Below, piece by piece: positions 51,401 to 60,262 of a stretch of 64,000 nt of DNA. How positions within the stretch are numbered: position 1 is the first letter of the stretch; each line of letters begins with the position of its first letter. Below the pieces are notes generated by a model. The model made no database searches and was not told where the DNA came from. It saw nothing but the letters and a program-made list of their open reading frames with translations. The translations under genes were made by a program, and so were the position numbers. Origin of the DNA: Betaproteobacteria bacterium (lineage in GTDB: Bacteria; Pseudomonadota; Gammaproteobacteria; Burkholderiales; SG8-39); contig JACPYS010000031.1 in the NCBI GenBank assembly GCA_016195915.1, positions 1 through 64,000 of the forward strand. Direction: 5' to 3'.

Positions 51401-51827
51401 AACCGATGGCGAATTCCGGCGCGAACTCGCGCAACGCTTCGAGGGCCCCTTGCGGCTGCACTATCACCTGGCGCCGCCGTTGCTCTCACGCGTCGATCCG
51501 CGCACCGGGCGAGCACGCAAGCGCAGCTTCGGCCCCTGGCTCGAGCCGGTGCTTGCTCTGCTCGCGCGCTGCCGCCGCGTGCGCGGCAGTTGGTTGGACC
51601 CGTTCGGCTACAGCGCCGAGCGACGGCTCGAGCGGCGCCTGATCGTCGACTACGAACGTTGGCTCGATGCCGCGACGGCCGGTCTCACGGCGCAGCGCCA
51701 TGCGCTGGCGGTCGAACTCGCCGCGCTGCCTGCGCAGATGCGCGGCTTCGGCCCGGTGAAAGCGGCCAACGTCGCCGTGGCGCAGCGCCGCGCGGCAGAG
51801 ATCGTCGCCGCATTTGGCACGGCCTGA
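48405..51827 (+). pseudogene. Indolepyruvate-type ferredoxin oxidoreductase, in-frame TAA
   Basis: Single-chain IorAB-like enzyme starting at GTG 48405. N-terminal pyrimidine domain (GGAVYLSGTQALVRLLLEQQ), TPP part intact (NLGDGTYTHSG ... YNGAVAMTGGQP), an Fe-S motif CEGCGDCVEQSQC with more Cys, and a gamma part (VVTGIGGAGVITVGAIIGMA). After YEVARL comes TAA (51399-51401). The same frame then continues with TDGEFRRELAQRF and LHYHLAPPLLSRVDP to 51827, the C-terminal domain relatives have. Relatives have Tyr there, one base from TAA. The truncated chain has 998 of 1140 residues. Confidence 0.85.
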
Positions 51828-51838
51828 GGAGGGCGCGC

Positions 51839-53248
51839 ATGACGACCGCCATCCCTGCCAACGCGCGGCGCTATGGCATCGTCGACGCCGGATTCATCGA
51901 AAGACTGCGCGCGTTCGCCGGCGAGCGTGTGATCACCGCAACGGCGGTACTCGAGCAGCACGGGCGCGACGAGTCCTACCACCCCGGCCATGCGCCAGAC
52001 GCCGTGATCCGGGTGGCATCGACCGAGGAGGTCAGCGCCACGCTGCAGCTGTGTTCGCAACACTGCATCCCGGTGGTGCCTTACGGCGCAGGTACCTCGC
52101 TTGAAGGCCATATCGCGGCGGTGCACGGTGGCGTGTGCATCGACCTGTCGACGATGGACCAGGTGCTGCATATCCGCGCTCCGGACCTCGACGCGAGCGT
52201 GCAGCCCGGCGTCAGCCGCGAAGCGCTGAACCGTCAGCTGCGCGACACGGGACTGTTCTTCCCGATCGATCCGGGCGCCAATGCCACCCTCGGCGGCATG
52301 GCCGCGACGCGCGCCTCGGGTACCAACGCGGTGCGCTACGGTACGATGCGCGAGAACGTGCTTGCACTGACCGTCGTGCTTCCGTCGGGTAACGTGATCC
52401 GCACCGGCACGCGGGCGCGCAAGTCGTCCTCGGGCTACGACCTCACGCGCCTGTTCGTCGGCTCCGAAGGGACGCTGGGCGTGATCACCGAACTCACCGT
52501 CCGCTTGTACGGTGTGCCCGAGACAATTTCCGCTGCGGTGGTGCCGTTTGCCGACGTTCCCGGCGCGGTGCAGGCGGTGATCGAAGTGATGCAGCTCGGC
52601 ATCCCGGTGTCGCGCATCGAGTTCCTCGACGAACTGATGATGCAGGCCATCAACCGCTACAGCAAGCGCACCTTTCCGCAACGCCCGACGCTGTTCCTCG
52701 AGTTCGGCGGTATGCCGGCCGCTGTCGCCGAGCAGGTGGCGGCGGTGCGCGGGATCTGCGCCGAGCACGGCGGCGCCGACTTCCAGTGGGCCAGCGACGC
52801 CGCCGAGCGCGCGCAACTTTGGGACGCGCGCCACAAGGCCGCCTACGCGGCGATGGCGCTGCGCCCCGGCGCCCGCAACTGGGCCACCGACGTCTGCGTG
52901 CCGATCTCACGCCTCGCCGAGTGCATCGCGCTCGCGCGCGAAGACGCTGCGAAGGCGCCATTCCCTACCATGGTCGTCGGCCACGTCGGGGACGGCAATT
53001 TCCACCTGCCGATGCTGGTCGACGGCGACGCTCCAGCTGAAGTGGTGGCCGCGCGAGCGCTCAATGATCAGGTGGTGCGCCGTGCGCTGGCGATGGACGG
53101 CACCTGCAGCGGCGAGCACGGCATTGGCCTGGGCAAGATGGAGTTCCTGCTCGCCGAGCACGGTAGCGAGGCGATCGGCGTGATGCGCGCCATCAAGCAC
53201 GCGCTCGATCCGCTTTGCATCATGAATCCGGGCAAGATGTTCGCCTGA
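51839..53248 (+). CDS. FAD-linked D-lactate dehydrogenase / glycolate oxidase GlcD-like
   Basis: 469 residues. FAD-binding PCMH part: VVPYGAGTSLEGHIAAVHGG, GLFFPIDPGANATLGGMAAT, TGTRARKSSSGYDLTRLFVG, GSEGTLGVITELTVRL. C-terminal part: VVGHVGDGNFHLPMLVD and CSGEHGIGLGKMEFL with metal His. Length fits cytochrome-linked D-lactate dehydrogenase (LDHD). It oxidises a 2-hydroxyacid to a 2-oxoacid, which the upstream ferredoxin enzyme could then decarboxylate. Confidence 0.92.
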   Translation: MTTAIPANARRYGIVDAGFIERLRAFAGERVITATAVLEQHGRDESYHPGHAPDAVIRVASTEEVSATLQLCSQHCIPVVPYGAGTSLEGHIAAVHGGVCIDLSTMDQVLHIRAPDLDASVQPGVSREALNRQLRDTGLFFPIDPGANATLGGMAATRASGTNAVRYGTMRENVLALTVVLPSGNVIRTGTRARKSSSGYDLTRLFVGSEGTLGVITELTVRLYGVPETISAAVVPFADVPGAVQAVIEVMQLGIPVSRIEFLDELMMQAINRYSKRTFPQRPTLFLEFGGMPAAVAEQVAAVRGICAEHGGADFQWASDAAERAQLWDARHKAAYAAMALRPGARNWATDVCVPISRLAECIALAREDAAKAPFPTMVVGHVGDGNFHLPMLVDGDAPAEVVAARALNDQVVRRALAMDGTCSGEHGIGLGKMEFLLAEHGSEAIGVMRAIKHALDPLCIMNPGKMFA

Positions 53249-53263
53249 TCCGGAGTTTTTTCG

Positions 53264-54052
53264 ATGACCACTCGCCATTTCATCGATGTGCCGGCCGGCA
53301 CGATCCACTGCGCGATCGAAGGCACCGGTCGGCCGGTGCTGCTGCTGCATCAGACCCCGCGCTCGTGGGACGAATACCGCGACGTGCTGCCGCTGCTCGG
53401 CCGGAATTTCCAGGCGATCGCGATGGACACCATCGGTTTCGGCGACTCGTCCAAGCCGCCGCTGGGGCACGATTCAATCGAGCATTGGGCCGAGGTCGCG
53501 ATGAGTTTGGTCGACGCGCTTGGCATCGCGCGGCTTTCGGTAGTCGGCCATCACACCGGCGCGGTGATTGCGACCGAGATCGCCGCGGCGTATCCGGAGC
53601 GCATCGAAGCCGCAGTGCTTTCGGCCTCGGCGCTGGTCGACGAAGGTTTTCGTGCCCGTCATGCGAAGCCCTCTCGGGTCGACAACGTGGTGCGCAAGCC
53701 GGATGGATCGCACCTCACCGAGTTGTGGCGGATCCGCAAACCCTGGTACCCCGAGGGCGACATCGATCTGCTCGAGCGTTTCGTCGTCGACGCAGTGAAG
53801 GCCGGGCCGCGCGCGGTCGAGGGTCACGCGGTGGTTGCGCGCTACGTCATGGAAGCGCGCCTTCCGTTGATACGCTGTCCGGTGCTGGTGATCGCGCCTA
53901 CCGCCGATCCGCATGCCCACCCGGCGGCACGCCCGCTGGCTGAGCGAATCGCCGGCAGCCGCTATGTCGAGGTGGAGGGCGGCATGGTGCCGCTGCCCGA
54001 CCAGATGCCCGAGCTTTTCGCCGAGGCGGTGACGGAGTTCCTGCTTCGATGA
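53264..54052 (+). CDS. Alpha/beta hydrolase with His at the nucleophile position
   Basis: 262 residues of the alpha/beta fold: VLLLHQTPRSWDEYRDVLPL (oxyanion region), IAMDTIGFGDSSKP, elbow VVGHHTGAVIATEIAAAYP, acid region LVIAPTADPHAHPA. The elbow reads GHHTG where GxSxG is normal, so the usual Ser is replaced by His; catalysis may differ or be lost. Last gene of the TRAP operon. Confidence 0.85.
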   Translation: MTTRHFIDVPAGTIHCAIEGTGRPVLLLHQTPRSWDEYRDVLPLLGRNFQAIAMDTIGFGDSSKPPLGHDSIEHWAEVAMSLVDALGIARLSVVGHHTGAVIATEIAAAYPERIEAAVLSASALVDEGFRARHAKPSRVDNVVRKPDGSHLTELWRIRKPWYPEGDIDLLERFVVDAVKAGPRAVEGHAVVARYVMEARLPLIRCPVLVIAPTADPHAHPAARPLAERIAGSRYVEVEGGMVPLPDQMPELFAEAVTEFLLR

Positions 54053-54178
54053 GGTGGGGCGCCGGTGTCTCGAAAGTTCAAATAAAGTACATAGATTCAT
54101 TAAGTTGTATTTGATGTTGCGTTGCAGCATCGACGGGCGTACATTGATCGCCCTCGGGTGGCGAAACGGAGCGTCCAA

Positions 54179-56062
54179 TTGGAGCAGACCTTCCATAACG
54201 GCAAGTCGTCGATTGCTGTCCTGACGCTCGCGGCGCTCGGAGTCGTCTACGGCGACATCGGTACCAGCCCCCTCTACGCCTTCAAGGAGGCCTTCAGCGG
54301 CACGCACGGGCTGCCTCTCACCGAAGCCAATGTGCTAGCGGTGCTGTCGATGATGTTCTGGTCGATCACGCTGATCGTGTCGGTGAAATACGTCAGTCTC
54401 GTCCTGCGCTTCGACAACGGCGGTGAGGGCGGCATCCTCGCGCTTCTCGCATTCGCCTCGCGCCTGACGCGCAAACGACCGCAACTGGCGTGGTCCGTGG
54501 CGGTGGTCGGGACCTTCGGTGCGTCGTTGTTTTTTGGCGATGCGATCATTACGCCCGCGATTTCCGTGCTCTCGGCGGTCGAGGGATTGTCGGTGGCGAC
54601 GCCAGCGTTCGAGCGCTGGGTGGTGCCGATCACAATCGCGGTGCTCGTGTGGCTGTTCGCGATTCAGAGGCACGGTACCGGAGCGATGGGCAGGCTGTTT
54701 GGTCCGATCACCGTGGTCTGGTTCATTGCCATTGCGTCGCTTGGCGCGGAGTCGATCGCGCAGACGCCAGCGGTGCTCGCCGCGTTCGATCCGCGCCACG
54801 CTTTCGGCTTCGCCATGCACTCGCCGGGCCTCACTTTCCTGGTACTCGGCGCCGTGTTCCTCGCTCTCACCGGGGCGGAGGCGCTCTATGCCGACATGGG
54901 TCACTTCGGGCCGATACCGATCCGTCTTGCCTGGTTCGGCCTGGTATTCCCGGCACTGATGCTCAATTACTTCGGCCAGGGCGCACTCGTGCTGCGCGAC
55001 CCGGCGGCGATGAAGAACCCGTTCTACCTGCTCGCGCCGCCGGAGCTGCTGATGCCGATGGTGTTGCTCGCCACGGCGGCGACGGTGATCGCCTCGCAGG
55101 CGACGATCTCGGGCGCTTTTTCGGTGACGCAACAGGCGACGCGCCTCGGCTACCTGCCGCGCGTGCCGACGCGGCACACTTCCGAGACCGAACGCGGACA
55201 AATTTACATCCCGCAGGTGAACTGGATGATGCTGGTACTGGTGATCCTGCTGGTGCTCGGATTCAAGTCTTCGAGCGCGATTGCCTCCGCCTACGGTATT
55301 GCGGTATCAGGCACGATGGTGCTCACCACGGTCCTTATCGGCGTGGTCGCCCTTTCGCTACCGCGCCGTCCGAATCCCTTGTTCCTTGCGTTGCTGGCCG
55401 CGATCGGCGTTGCGGAACTGGTATTTTTTGCAGCCAACCTGACCAAGTTCACCGACGGGGGCTGGTTCCCGCTGGCCTGCGGCCTGGCCGTGTTCGTGAT
55501 GCTGACGACGTGGAAGCGCGCGGAAACGGTGCTGGCGGCGCACGAAGCCGATGCACGCGTTCGCATCGAGGAATTCACGAAGCTGTTCGGTTCCGAGATT
55601 CCGCGCGTGCCGGGGACTGCGGTGTACCTGTCGCCCGATCCTGAATCAGTGCCCCGGGTGCTTCTGCACAACCTGAAACACTACAAGGTGCTGCACGAGC
55701 GCGTGGTGTTTCTGACCATCCTGAATGCGGATGTGCCGCGGGTTGCGAACCTGGAGCGCGCGGCGCTGAACGTGATCGTACCCGGACAGGTGTACCAGGC
55801 CACGCTGCTCTACGGTTTCATGGAGGAACCCGACGTGCCTAAAGAGCTGGCGCTGTTCAAGCGCCTGGCACTCGAAATCGACCCGGCGCAGGTCACGTTC
55901 TTCCTCGGCAAGGCCACCATCGCGAAAGCGGCGAAGCGAGGGTGGTTCACCTGGCGCAGGGAATTGTTCGGCTGGATGCAGCGCAACAGCCCCGCGACCG
56001 CCGAATACTTCAAGCTGCTGCCCGAGCGCGTGGTGGAACTCGGGACTCGCATCCGGCTGTAA
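54179..56062 (+). CDS. kup: Potassium uptake protein Kup
   Basis: 627 residues from TTG 54179, preferred since GGAG lies seven bases before it; GTG 54158 and TTG 54122 are alternatives. Signature VVYGDIGTSPLYAFKEAFSG, FWSITLIVSVKYVSLVLRFDN, GEGGILALLAF, then about 12 membrane helices and a cytoplasmic C-domain (VFLTILNADVPRV, FFLGKATI). Kup is a proton-coupled K+ importer, size as in E. coli (622). Confidence 0.92.
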   Translation: MEQTFHNGKSSIAVLTLAALGVVYGDIGTSPLYAFKEAFSGTHGLPLTEANVLAVLSMMFWSITLIVSVKYVSLVLRFDNGGEGGILALLAFASRLTRKRPQLAWSVAVVGTFGASLFFGDAIITPAISVLSAVEGLSVATPAFERWVVPITIAVLVWLFAIQRHGTGAMGRLFGPITVVWFIAIASLGAESIAQTPAVLAAFDPRHAFGFAMHSPGLTFLVLGAVFLALTGAEALYADMGHFGPIPIRLAWFGLVFPALMLNYFGQGALVLRDPAAMKNPFYLLAPPELLMPMVLLATAATVIASQATISGAFSVTQQATRLGYLPRVPTRHTSETERGQIYIPQVNWMMLVLVILLVLGFKSSSAIASAYGIAVSGTMVLTTVLIGVVALSLPRRPNPLFLALLAAIGVAELVFFAANLTKFTDGGWFPLACGLAVFVMLTTWKRAETVLAAHEADARVRIEEFTKLFGSEIPRVPGTAVYLSPDPESVPRVLLHNLKHYKVLHERVVFLTILNADVPRVANLERAALNVIVPGQVYQATLLYGFMEEPDVPKELALFKRLALEIDPAQVTFFLGKATIAKAAKRGWFTWRRELFGWMQRNSPATAEYFKLLPERVVELGTRIRL

Positions 56063-56067
56063 GCGAA

Positions 56068-56337
56068 TCAGTCGACGAAGAACGGCGTTTCGCCTTCTCC
56101 CTGCAGCACGATGTCCATCCGATAGGCGATTGCGTCCGCAGGCGCACGCTCGAGTTGCGCGGGCCGAAGGATCAGCCGCTCGCGCACATCGGCCTCCGGA
56201 ACCGCGTTGAGCACCGGGTCCTGCGCGTTGGCTGCTTCGTCCGGAAAAAACAGCGTCGTCACCAGCCGCCGCATTAGTCCCGAACTCATGATCGCGACGT
56301 CAATGTGCGGCGCGCGTTGCAATCCCGTCAGTGGAAT
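56068..56337 (-). pseudogene. Duplicated 3' end of pcaG
   Basis: Codes for APHIDVAIMSSGLMRRLVTT through GETPFFVD, nearly the same as the last 80 or so residues of the intact pcaG at 58932. The DNA match runs from the stop to about AATCCCGTCAGTGGA (56337), where similarity ends abruptly. The N-terminal half and its iron ligands are absent. It lies in direct orientation with the intact gene, with the ABC receptor and M20 genes between. Confidence 0.85.
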
Positions 56338-56382
56338 GGAGAAATCGGCCGGCTGTCGGCCAAGCGGACGCCCGTCGACTCG

Positions 56383-57354
56383 TTACTGAATGACCTCGTC
56401 CGCCCTCAGCAGCAACTCCTTCGGAACGGTGATGCCAAGCGCCTTGGCAGTCTTGCGATTGACAATCAGTTCGAGAATATTGGGTTGCTCAACCGGTAAC
56501 TCGCTCGGCTTAGCCCCTTTGAAGATCTTGTCGACATAGATCGCCGCCCGTCGGAAGTAGGCCGCGTAGTCTTGGCCATAGCTGATCAGAAGACCGGCCT
56601 CAGCAAGGATGCGTGAGGACGCGATCGACGGTAGGCGATGTTTGAGCGCCAATTGCGCAATTCGCTGCGCTTGGTTACCTAGAAAACCATCAGGCAGTAC
56701 GATCAGGCTGTTAACACGTTTCTGCGACATAGTGTTAAACGCGCGCTCAATTTCGGTCGCGCTGGCGGCGTCCAACGGAAATACGTCAATCCCAACCGTT
56801 TGCGCTGCGACCCGAATGTTTCTGAGGTGGATCGGATAGGTTGGATTGTTAGGATTCCCAAGTACGGCGATCCGGGACACGCCGGGGACCACAATCTTTC
56901 CAAACTCGAGCCACTTCGTCGATGTATCGGTTGTGGCGAGCGACAGCCCCGTTACATTTCCTCCAGGGCGTGCCAACGTGGCGACAATACCGGTGCCGAC
57001 CGGATCGCCCACGGTTCCCATCACAATGGGGATGGTGGTCGTTGCCTTCTGCGCCGCCCTAGTGGCGGGAGTCGACCCGGTGACGAGAACATCTGGTCTT
57101 CTATCGATCAGATCAGTCGCAAGCGTGGGGAGGTGCTCGTACTTTCCGTTCGCAAAACGCCATTCAATGCTCAGATTCCTTCCTTCCACGTAACCGAGTT
57201 CGCGCATCCCTCGCGTGAAATCGGCGTGGAACGGTTCACGCCCCTCGCCGGCGAGAAACCCGACGCGCCAGACTTTGCCCGGCTGTTGCGCGAACAGGTC
57301 GACCGGCGCGACGCCCAGTGCAAGCAGTGCAACTACCGTTTCTCTCCTGTCCAT
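56383..57354 (-). CDS. ABC transporter substrate-binding protein (ABC_sub_bind family)
   Basis: 323 residues with a signal region (VVALLALGVAPVDLFA). Family segments: WRVGFLAGEGREPFHADFTR, RGMRELGYVEGRNLSIEWRF, IPIVMGTVGDPVGTGIVATL, ARPGGNVTGLS and SLIVLPDGFLGNQAQRIAQL. No permease or ATPase genes nearby. Base composition appears less GC-rich than its neighbours, and it sits between the pcaG duplicates, so it may have moved in. Ligand unknown. Confidence 0.85.
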   Translation of the reverse strand: MDRRETVVALLALGVAPVDLFAQQPGKVWRVGFLAGEGREPFHADFTRGMRELGYVEGRNLSIEWRFANGKYEHLPTLATDLIDRRPDVLVTGSTPATRAAQKATTTIPIVMGTVGDPVGTGIVATLARPGGNVTGLSLATTDTSTKWLEFGKIVVPGVSRIAVLGNPNNPTYPIHLRNIRVAAQTVGIDVFPLDAASATEIERAFNTMSQKRVNSLIVLPDGFLGNQAQRIAQLALKHRLPSIASSRILAEAGLLISYGQDYAAYFRRAAIYVDKIFKGAKPSELPVEQPNILELIVNRKTAKALGITVPKELLLRADEVIQ

Positions 57355-57621
57355 CGGGTCCTCCCCCGATCGTCACGAAGCAGCGCAAGCACCGGGATTG
57401 GTGGGCGCGGAGCCCTGGTCAATCCAAGTCGGTCGTCAGTCTACGCCCGCAGCGTCCGCTCAGGGTCCGGACTGTGTGAAAACGCGAGCCTCCGGTTTTT
57501 CCGTCATTCGAAAGTTGGCATAGCGATTTCTACAACGCAATCTTACGTTGTCGCGATCCGCAATCGCAGGCCAACCAAAGAAGCGGCGCCGGTGCTCAAA
57601 GAACTCCGCCGGCGGCCATGT

Positions 57622-58899
57622 CTATTCTCCCCGCGCAAAGTCCATGATCATCCGCACCGTAAGGTACAGGCGCGGCTCGATCGAGTCGATCTAAATGTAT
57701 TCGGCATCGTTCGAGTGCGCACCGAAGCCACGCAGCCCGAAGCGCTCGATGACGGGCCCTTTCGCTTTCAGTGCAGCGAATGCTGCGTCGGTGCCGCCGC
57801 CTTCGGCGATGGTGCCGATCGTCAGTTCCTTGCCGATCTCGGCGTAAATGCACTGGGCGTGTCCTGCGAGTGCCTCGGAAGCGGGTGTCATTTCGAGCGG
57901 CGGGCGGCGGCGCTCGAACACCATCGTAACCTTGGTGTCCGGAATGAGTTGGTTCTTGATCCGCTCACGCACTTTCTGCTCGATGCCGTCATAGTCCGAG
58001 ACGCGCAGCACGCGCACGTCGGCGGTCGCGGTCGCAATGGCCGGAATTACGTTGCGGTTGGTGCCGGCGCTGGACACCGTCCAGTTCATTTTGAGCCCCG
58101 TCGCCGGATCCGACAGATCCCGTGTCTGGAGAATCTGGTTCGACAGCTCGTAGAGCGCATTGCGTCCGAGTTCGGGTGAAGAGCCCGCGTGCGAGGCCTT
58201 TCCCTCGACATGGAGCACGACCGCGCCGATGCCTGCCGTGGTGAGCGACAGTCGATCCGAATCAACGCGCGAGGATTCGAAAGAATAGACCGCATCGGCT
58301 TCGCTGCCGAGCTTCGTCAGCAGGGAGCGCGAGCCTGCGGAGCTGACTTCCTCGTCGGCGTTGATGAGCACCGTCAGTTCACCATAATTTGTGAAATTCA
58401 TCGCCTTGAGCATGGCGAGCGCGTGCAGTATCACCGCGATGCCTTGCTTGTCGTCGGCGATGGCAAGTCCATAGGCCCGGTTGCCGTCGATGCGAAAAGC
58501 TTGCTTGGCGAGCATGCCGCGCAGATAGACCGTATCCATGTGCGCGATCAGCAGAATCTTCTTTGTGCCGTTGCCCGTGAAACGTGCGAGCACCATCTTG
58601 CCGATCTGCTTGGGCGTGTCGACCATGCGGTAGATTTCGGGACCAGCCTCGATCTGCTCGGCTTTGCCACCCAGCGCGCGCAAGCGGCCCGCGATCAGGT
58701 TCGCGATCTGGTCGAGCCCCTCGCGATCGCCGCTGCCCGATTCGATCGACACAAGGTCCTTCAGCGTATCGAGCAGCGGCGCCTTTTCCCTTGCCGCGAG
58801 CGAAGCCACCGGTTCGAGGGGTGCAGCGAAGGCGGCTGGCGCAAATTCCGAGCAAACGAACAGCGCGGCCACGAAACCGCCCGCGACAAGTCTCCTCAT
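57622..58899 (-). pseudogene. M20 peptidase (glutamate carboxypeptidase-like), in-frame TAG near the end
   Basis: 402 residues to the first stop, from ATG 58899 with AGGAGG upstream. Signal region, then KILLIAHMDTVYLRG (metal His/Asp), GLAIADDKQG, INADEEVSS (catalytic/metal Glu), GIGAVVLHVEGKASHAGSSP, and FGAHSNDAEYI. TAG at 57693-57691 follows EYI, but the frame continues IDSIEPRLYLTVRMIMDFAR to a TAG at 57624-57622, the normal C-terminus with a metal-proximal helix. Loss of the last 22 residues may abolish folding. Confidence 0.8.
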
Positions 58900-58931
58900 G
58901 GCTTCCTCCTGATCGAACATTGCCTCAAGAA

Positions 58932-59543
58932 TTAATCGACGAAGAACGGCGTTTCGCCGTCACCCTGCAGAACGATATCCAGCCGGTATGCGGTCGCGTC
59001 CGCCGGCGCGCCTTCGAGCTTTGCCGGCTTGAGGATCAGCCGCTCGCGCACATCGGCTTCGGGAATCGCGTTGAACACCGGGTCCTCGGCGTTGGCCGGC
59101 TCGTCCGGAAAAAACAGCGTCGTCACCAGCCGCCGCATTAGTCCCGAACTCATGATCGCGACGTCGATGTGCGGCGCACGCCGAAATCCCGTCAGTGGAT
59201 CGGTGTAGCCACCGGGTTTCACGGTGACGAAATCGTACCAGCCCGCATCGTCGGAGGAGCGCCGGCCCCAGCCCATGAAGTTCGGGTCCGCGTGCGAGTG
59301 CCGCGGGTCGTTCGGGTGATTAAAACATCCGCCGGCGTCGGGCTGCCAGATTTCGACCATGCAGTTCCATCGCGGCACGCGTTCCGCTTCGTAGATATTT
59401 CCGCCGATGTAAATTTTCTGCCCCTGCGCTCGTTTCGCGGGATCGTCCACGAATGTCAGGTCGTAATCTCCTTCGCCGAAAAAACGCGCTGGGAAGAACG
59501 GACCGACGGTGTGGCTCGGCGTAGGCGTACGTTTTTTCACCAC
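58932..59543 (-). CDS. pcaG: Protocatechuate 3,4-dioxygenase alpha subunit
   Basis: 203 residues from GTG 59543. Segments: TPSHTVGPFFPARFFGEGDY, VEIWQPDAGGCFNHPNDPRH, TVKPGGYTDPLTGFRRAPHI and the C-terminal VRERLILKPAKLEGAPADAT. As is normal for alpha chains, some iron ligands are missing. With pcaH it cleaves protocatechuate to 3-carboxymuconate. It starts two bases after the pcaH stop. Confidence 0.88.
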   Translation of the reverse strand: MVKKRTPTPSHTVGPFFPARFFGEGDYDLTFVDDPAKRAQGQKIYIGGNIYEAERVPRWNCMVEIWQPDAGGCFNHPNDPRHSHADPNFMGWGRRSSDDAGWYDFVTVKPGGYTDPLTGFRRAPHIDVAIMSSGLMRRLVTTLFFPDEPANAEDPVFNAIPEADVRERLILKPAKLEGAPADATAYRLDIVLQGDGETPFFVD

Positions 59544-59545
59544 GC

Positions 59546-60262
59546 TCAGAACCCCATCGGCGTGGCGCGGTGACCGCGCACCACGAGGTCGTGTTCGAAA
59601 CCGACCGCGTCTGCACGCTCGAGCTGCATCATCGGTATCCACTTCGCCACCAGCCGTTCGCGGCCTTTCTCGTCGGGCACCGCGTTGAGCAGCAGGTCGG
59701 CGGCATTGAGCGGCTCGCCCGGAAAATACATCTGCGTGATAAGCCGGCTCATGAAGCCTTCGCCGAAAATGGAGAAGTGGATGTGCGGCGGGCGCCACCA
59801 GCGCGCCGCGTGGTTGGGCACCGGATAGGCGCCGGGCTTGATGCTCAGGAACGCATAGCGCCCTTCCTGATCGGTGAGGCAGCGTCCGGAACCGAGAAAG
59901 TTCGGATCGTGCGGCGCCGGGTTCTGGCTGTCGGCCTTGTGCGCGTAACGGCCGGCGGCGTTGGCCTGCCAGAGCTCGATCACCGAACCGCGCACCGGCA
60001 TGCCGTCTTCGTCGAGTAACCGGCCCGTGACCCAGATCAGCTGGCCCATGGCGCGGGCGCCATTGTTTACTCGAGACAGATCGTTCATGCCGGTCTTGAG
60101 CTTTCGCGCGAGGTTGAGCGGTCCGGTAATTTCGGTCAGCGTCACAGGCCGCTTGTACGGCGGGCGGCTGGGCGAGCGCAGCAGTGACTCCCTGTACTGT
60201 GCGATGCGTATCACGGGCTGGCTCGGTTCGTCGTAAGCTTCGAAGAAGTTGGGCGTGGTCAT
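59546..60262 (-). CDS. pcaH: Protocatechuate 3,4-dioxygenase beta subunit
   Basis: 238 residues. Typical N-terminal YRESLLRSPSRPPY; Fe(III) ligands: Tyr in AAGRYAHKADSQNPAPHDPNF and in KPGAYPVPNHAARWWRPPHI-type region, His pair RPPHIHFSIFG. RLITQMYFPGEPLN follows. ATG 60262 overlaps the upstream muconate-cycloisomerase-like stop (ATGA). Catalytic chain of the dioxygenase. Confidence 0.92.
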   Translation of the reverse strand: MTTPNFFEAYDEPSQPVIRIAQYRESLLRSPSRPPYKRPVTLTEITGPLNLARKLKTGMNDLSRVNNGARAMGQLIWVTGRLLDEDGMPVRGSVIELWQANAAGRYAHKADSQNPAPHDPNFLGSGRCLTDQEGRYAFLSIKPGAYPVPNHAARWWRPPHIHFSIFGEGFMSRLITQMYFPGEPLNAADLLLNAVPDEKGRERLVAKWIPMMQLERADAVGFEHDLVVRGHRATPMGF

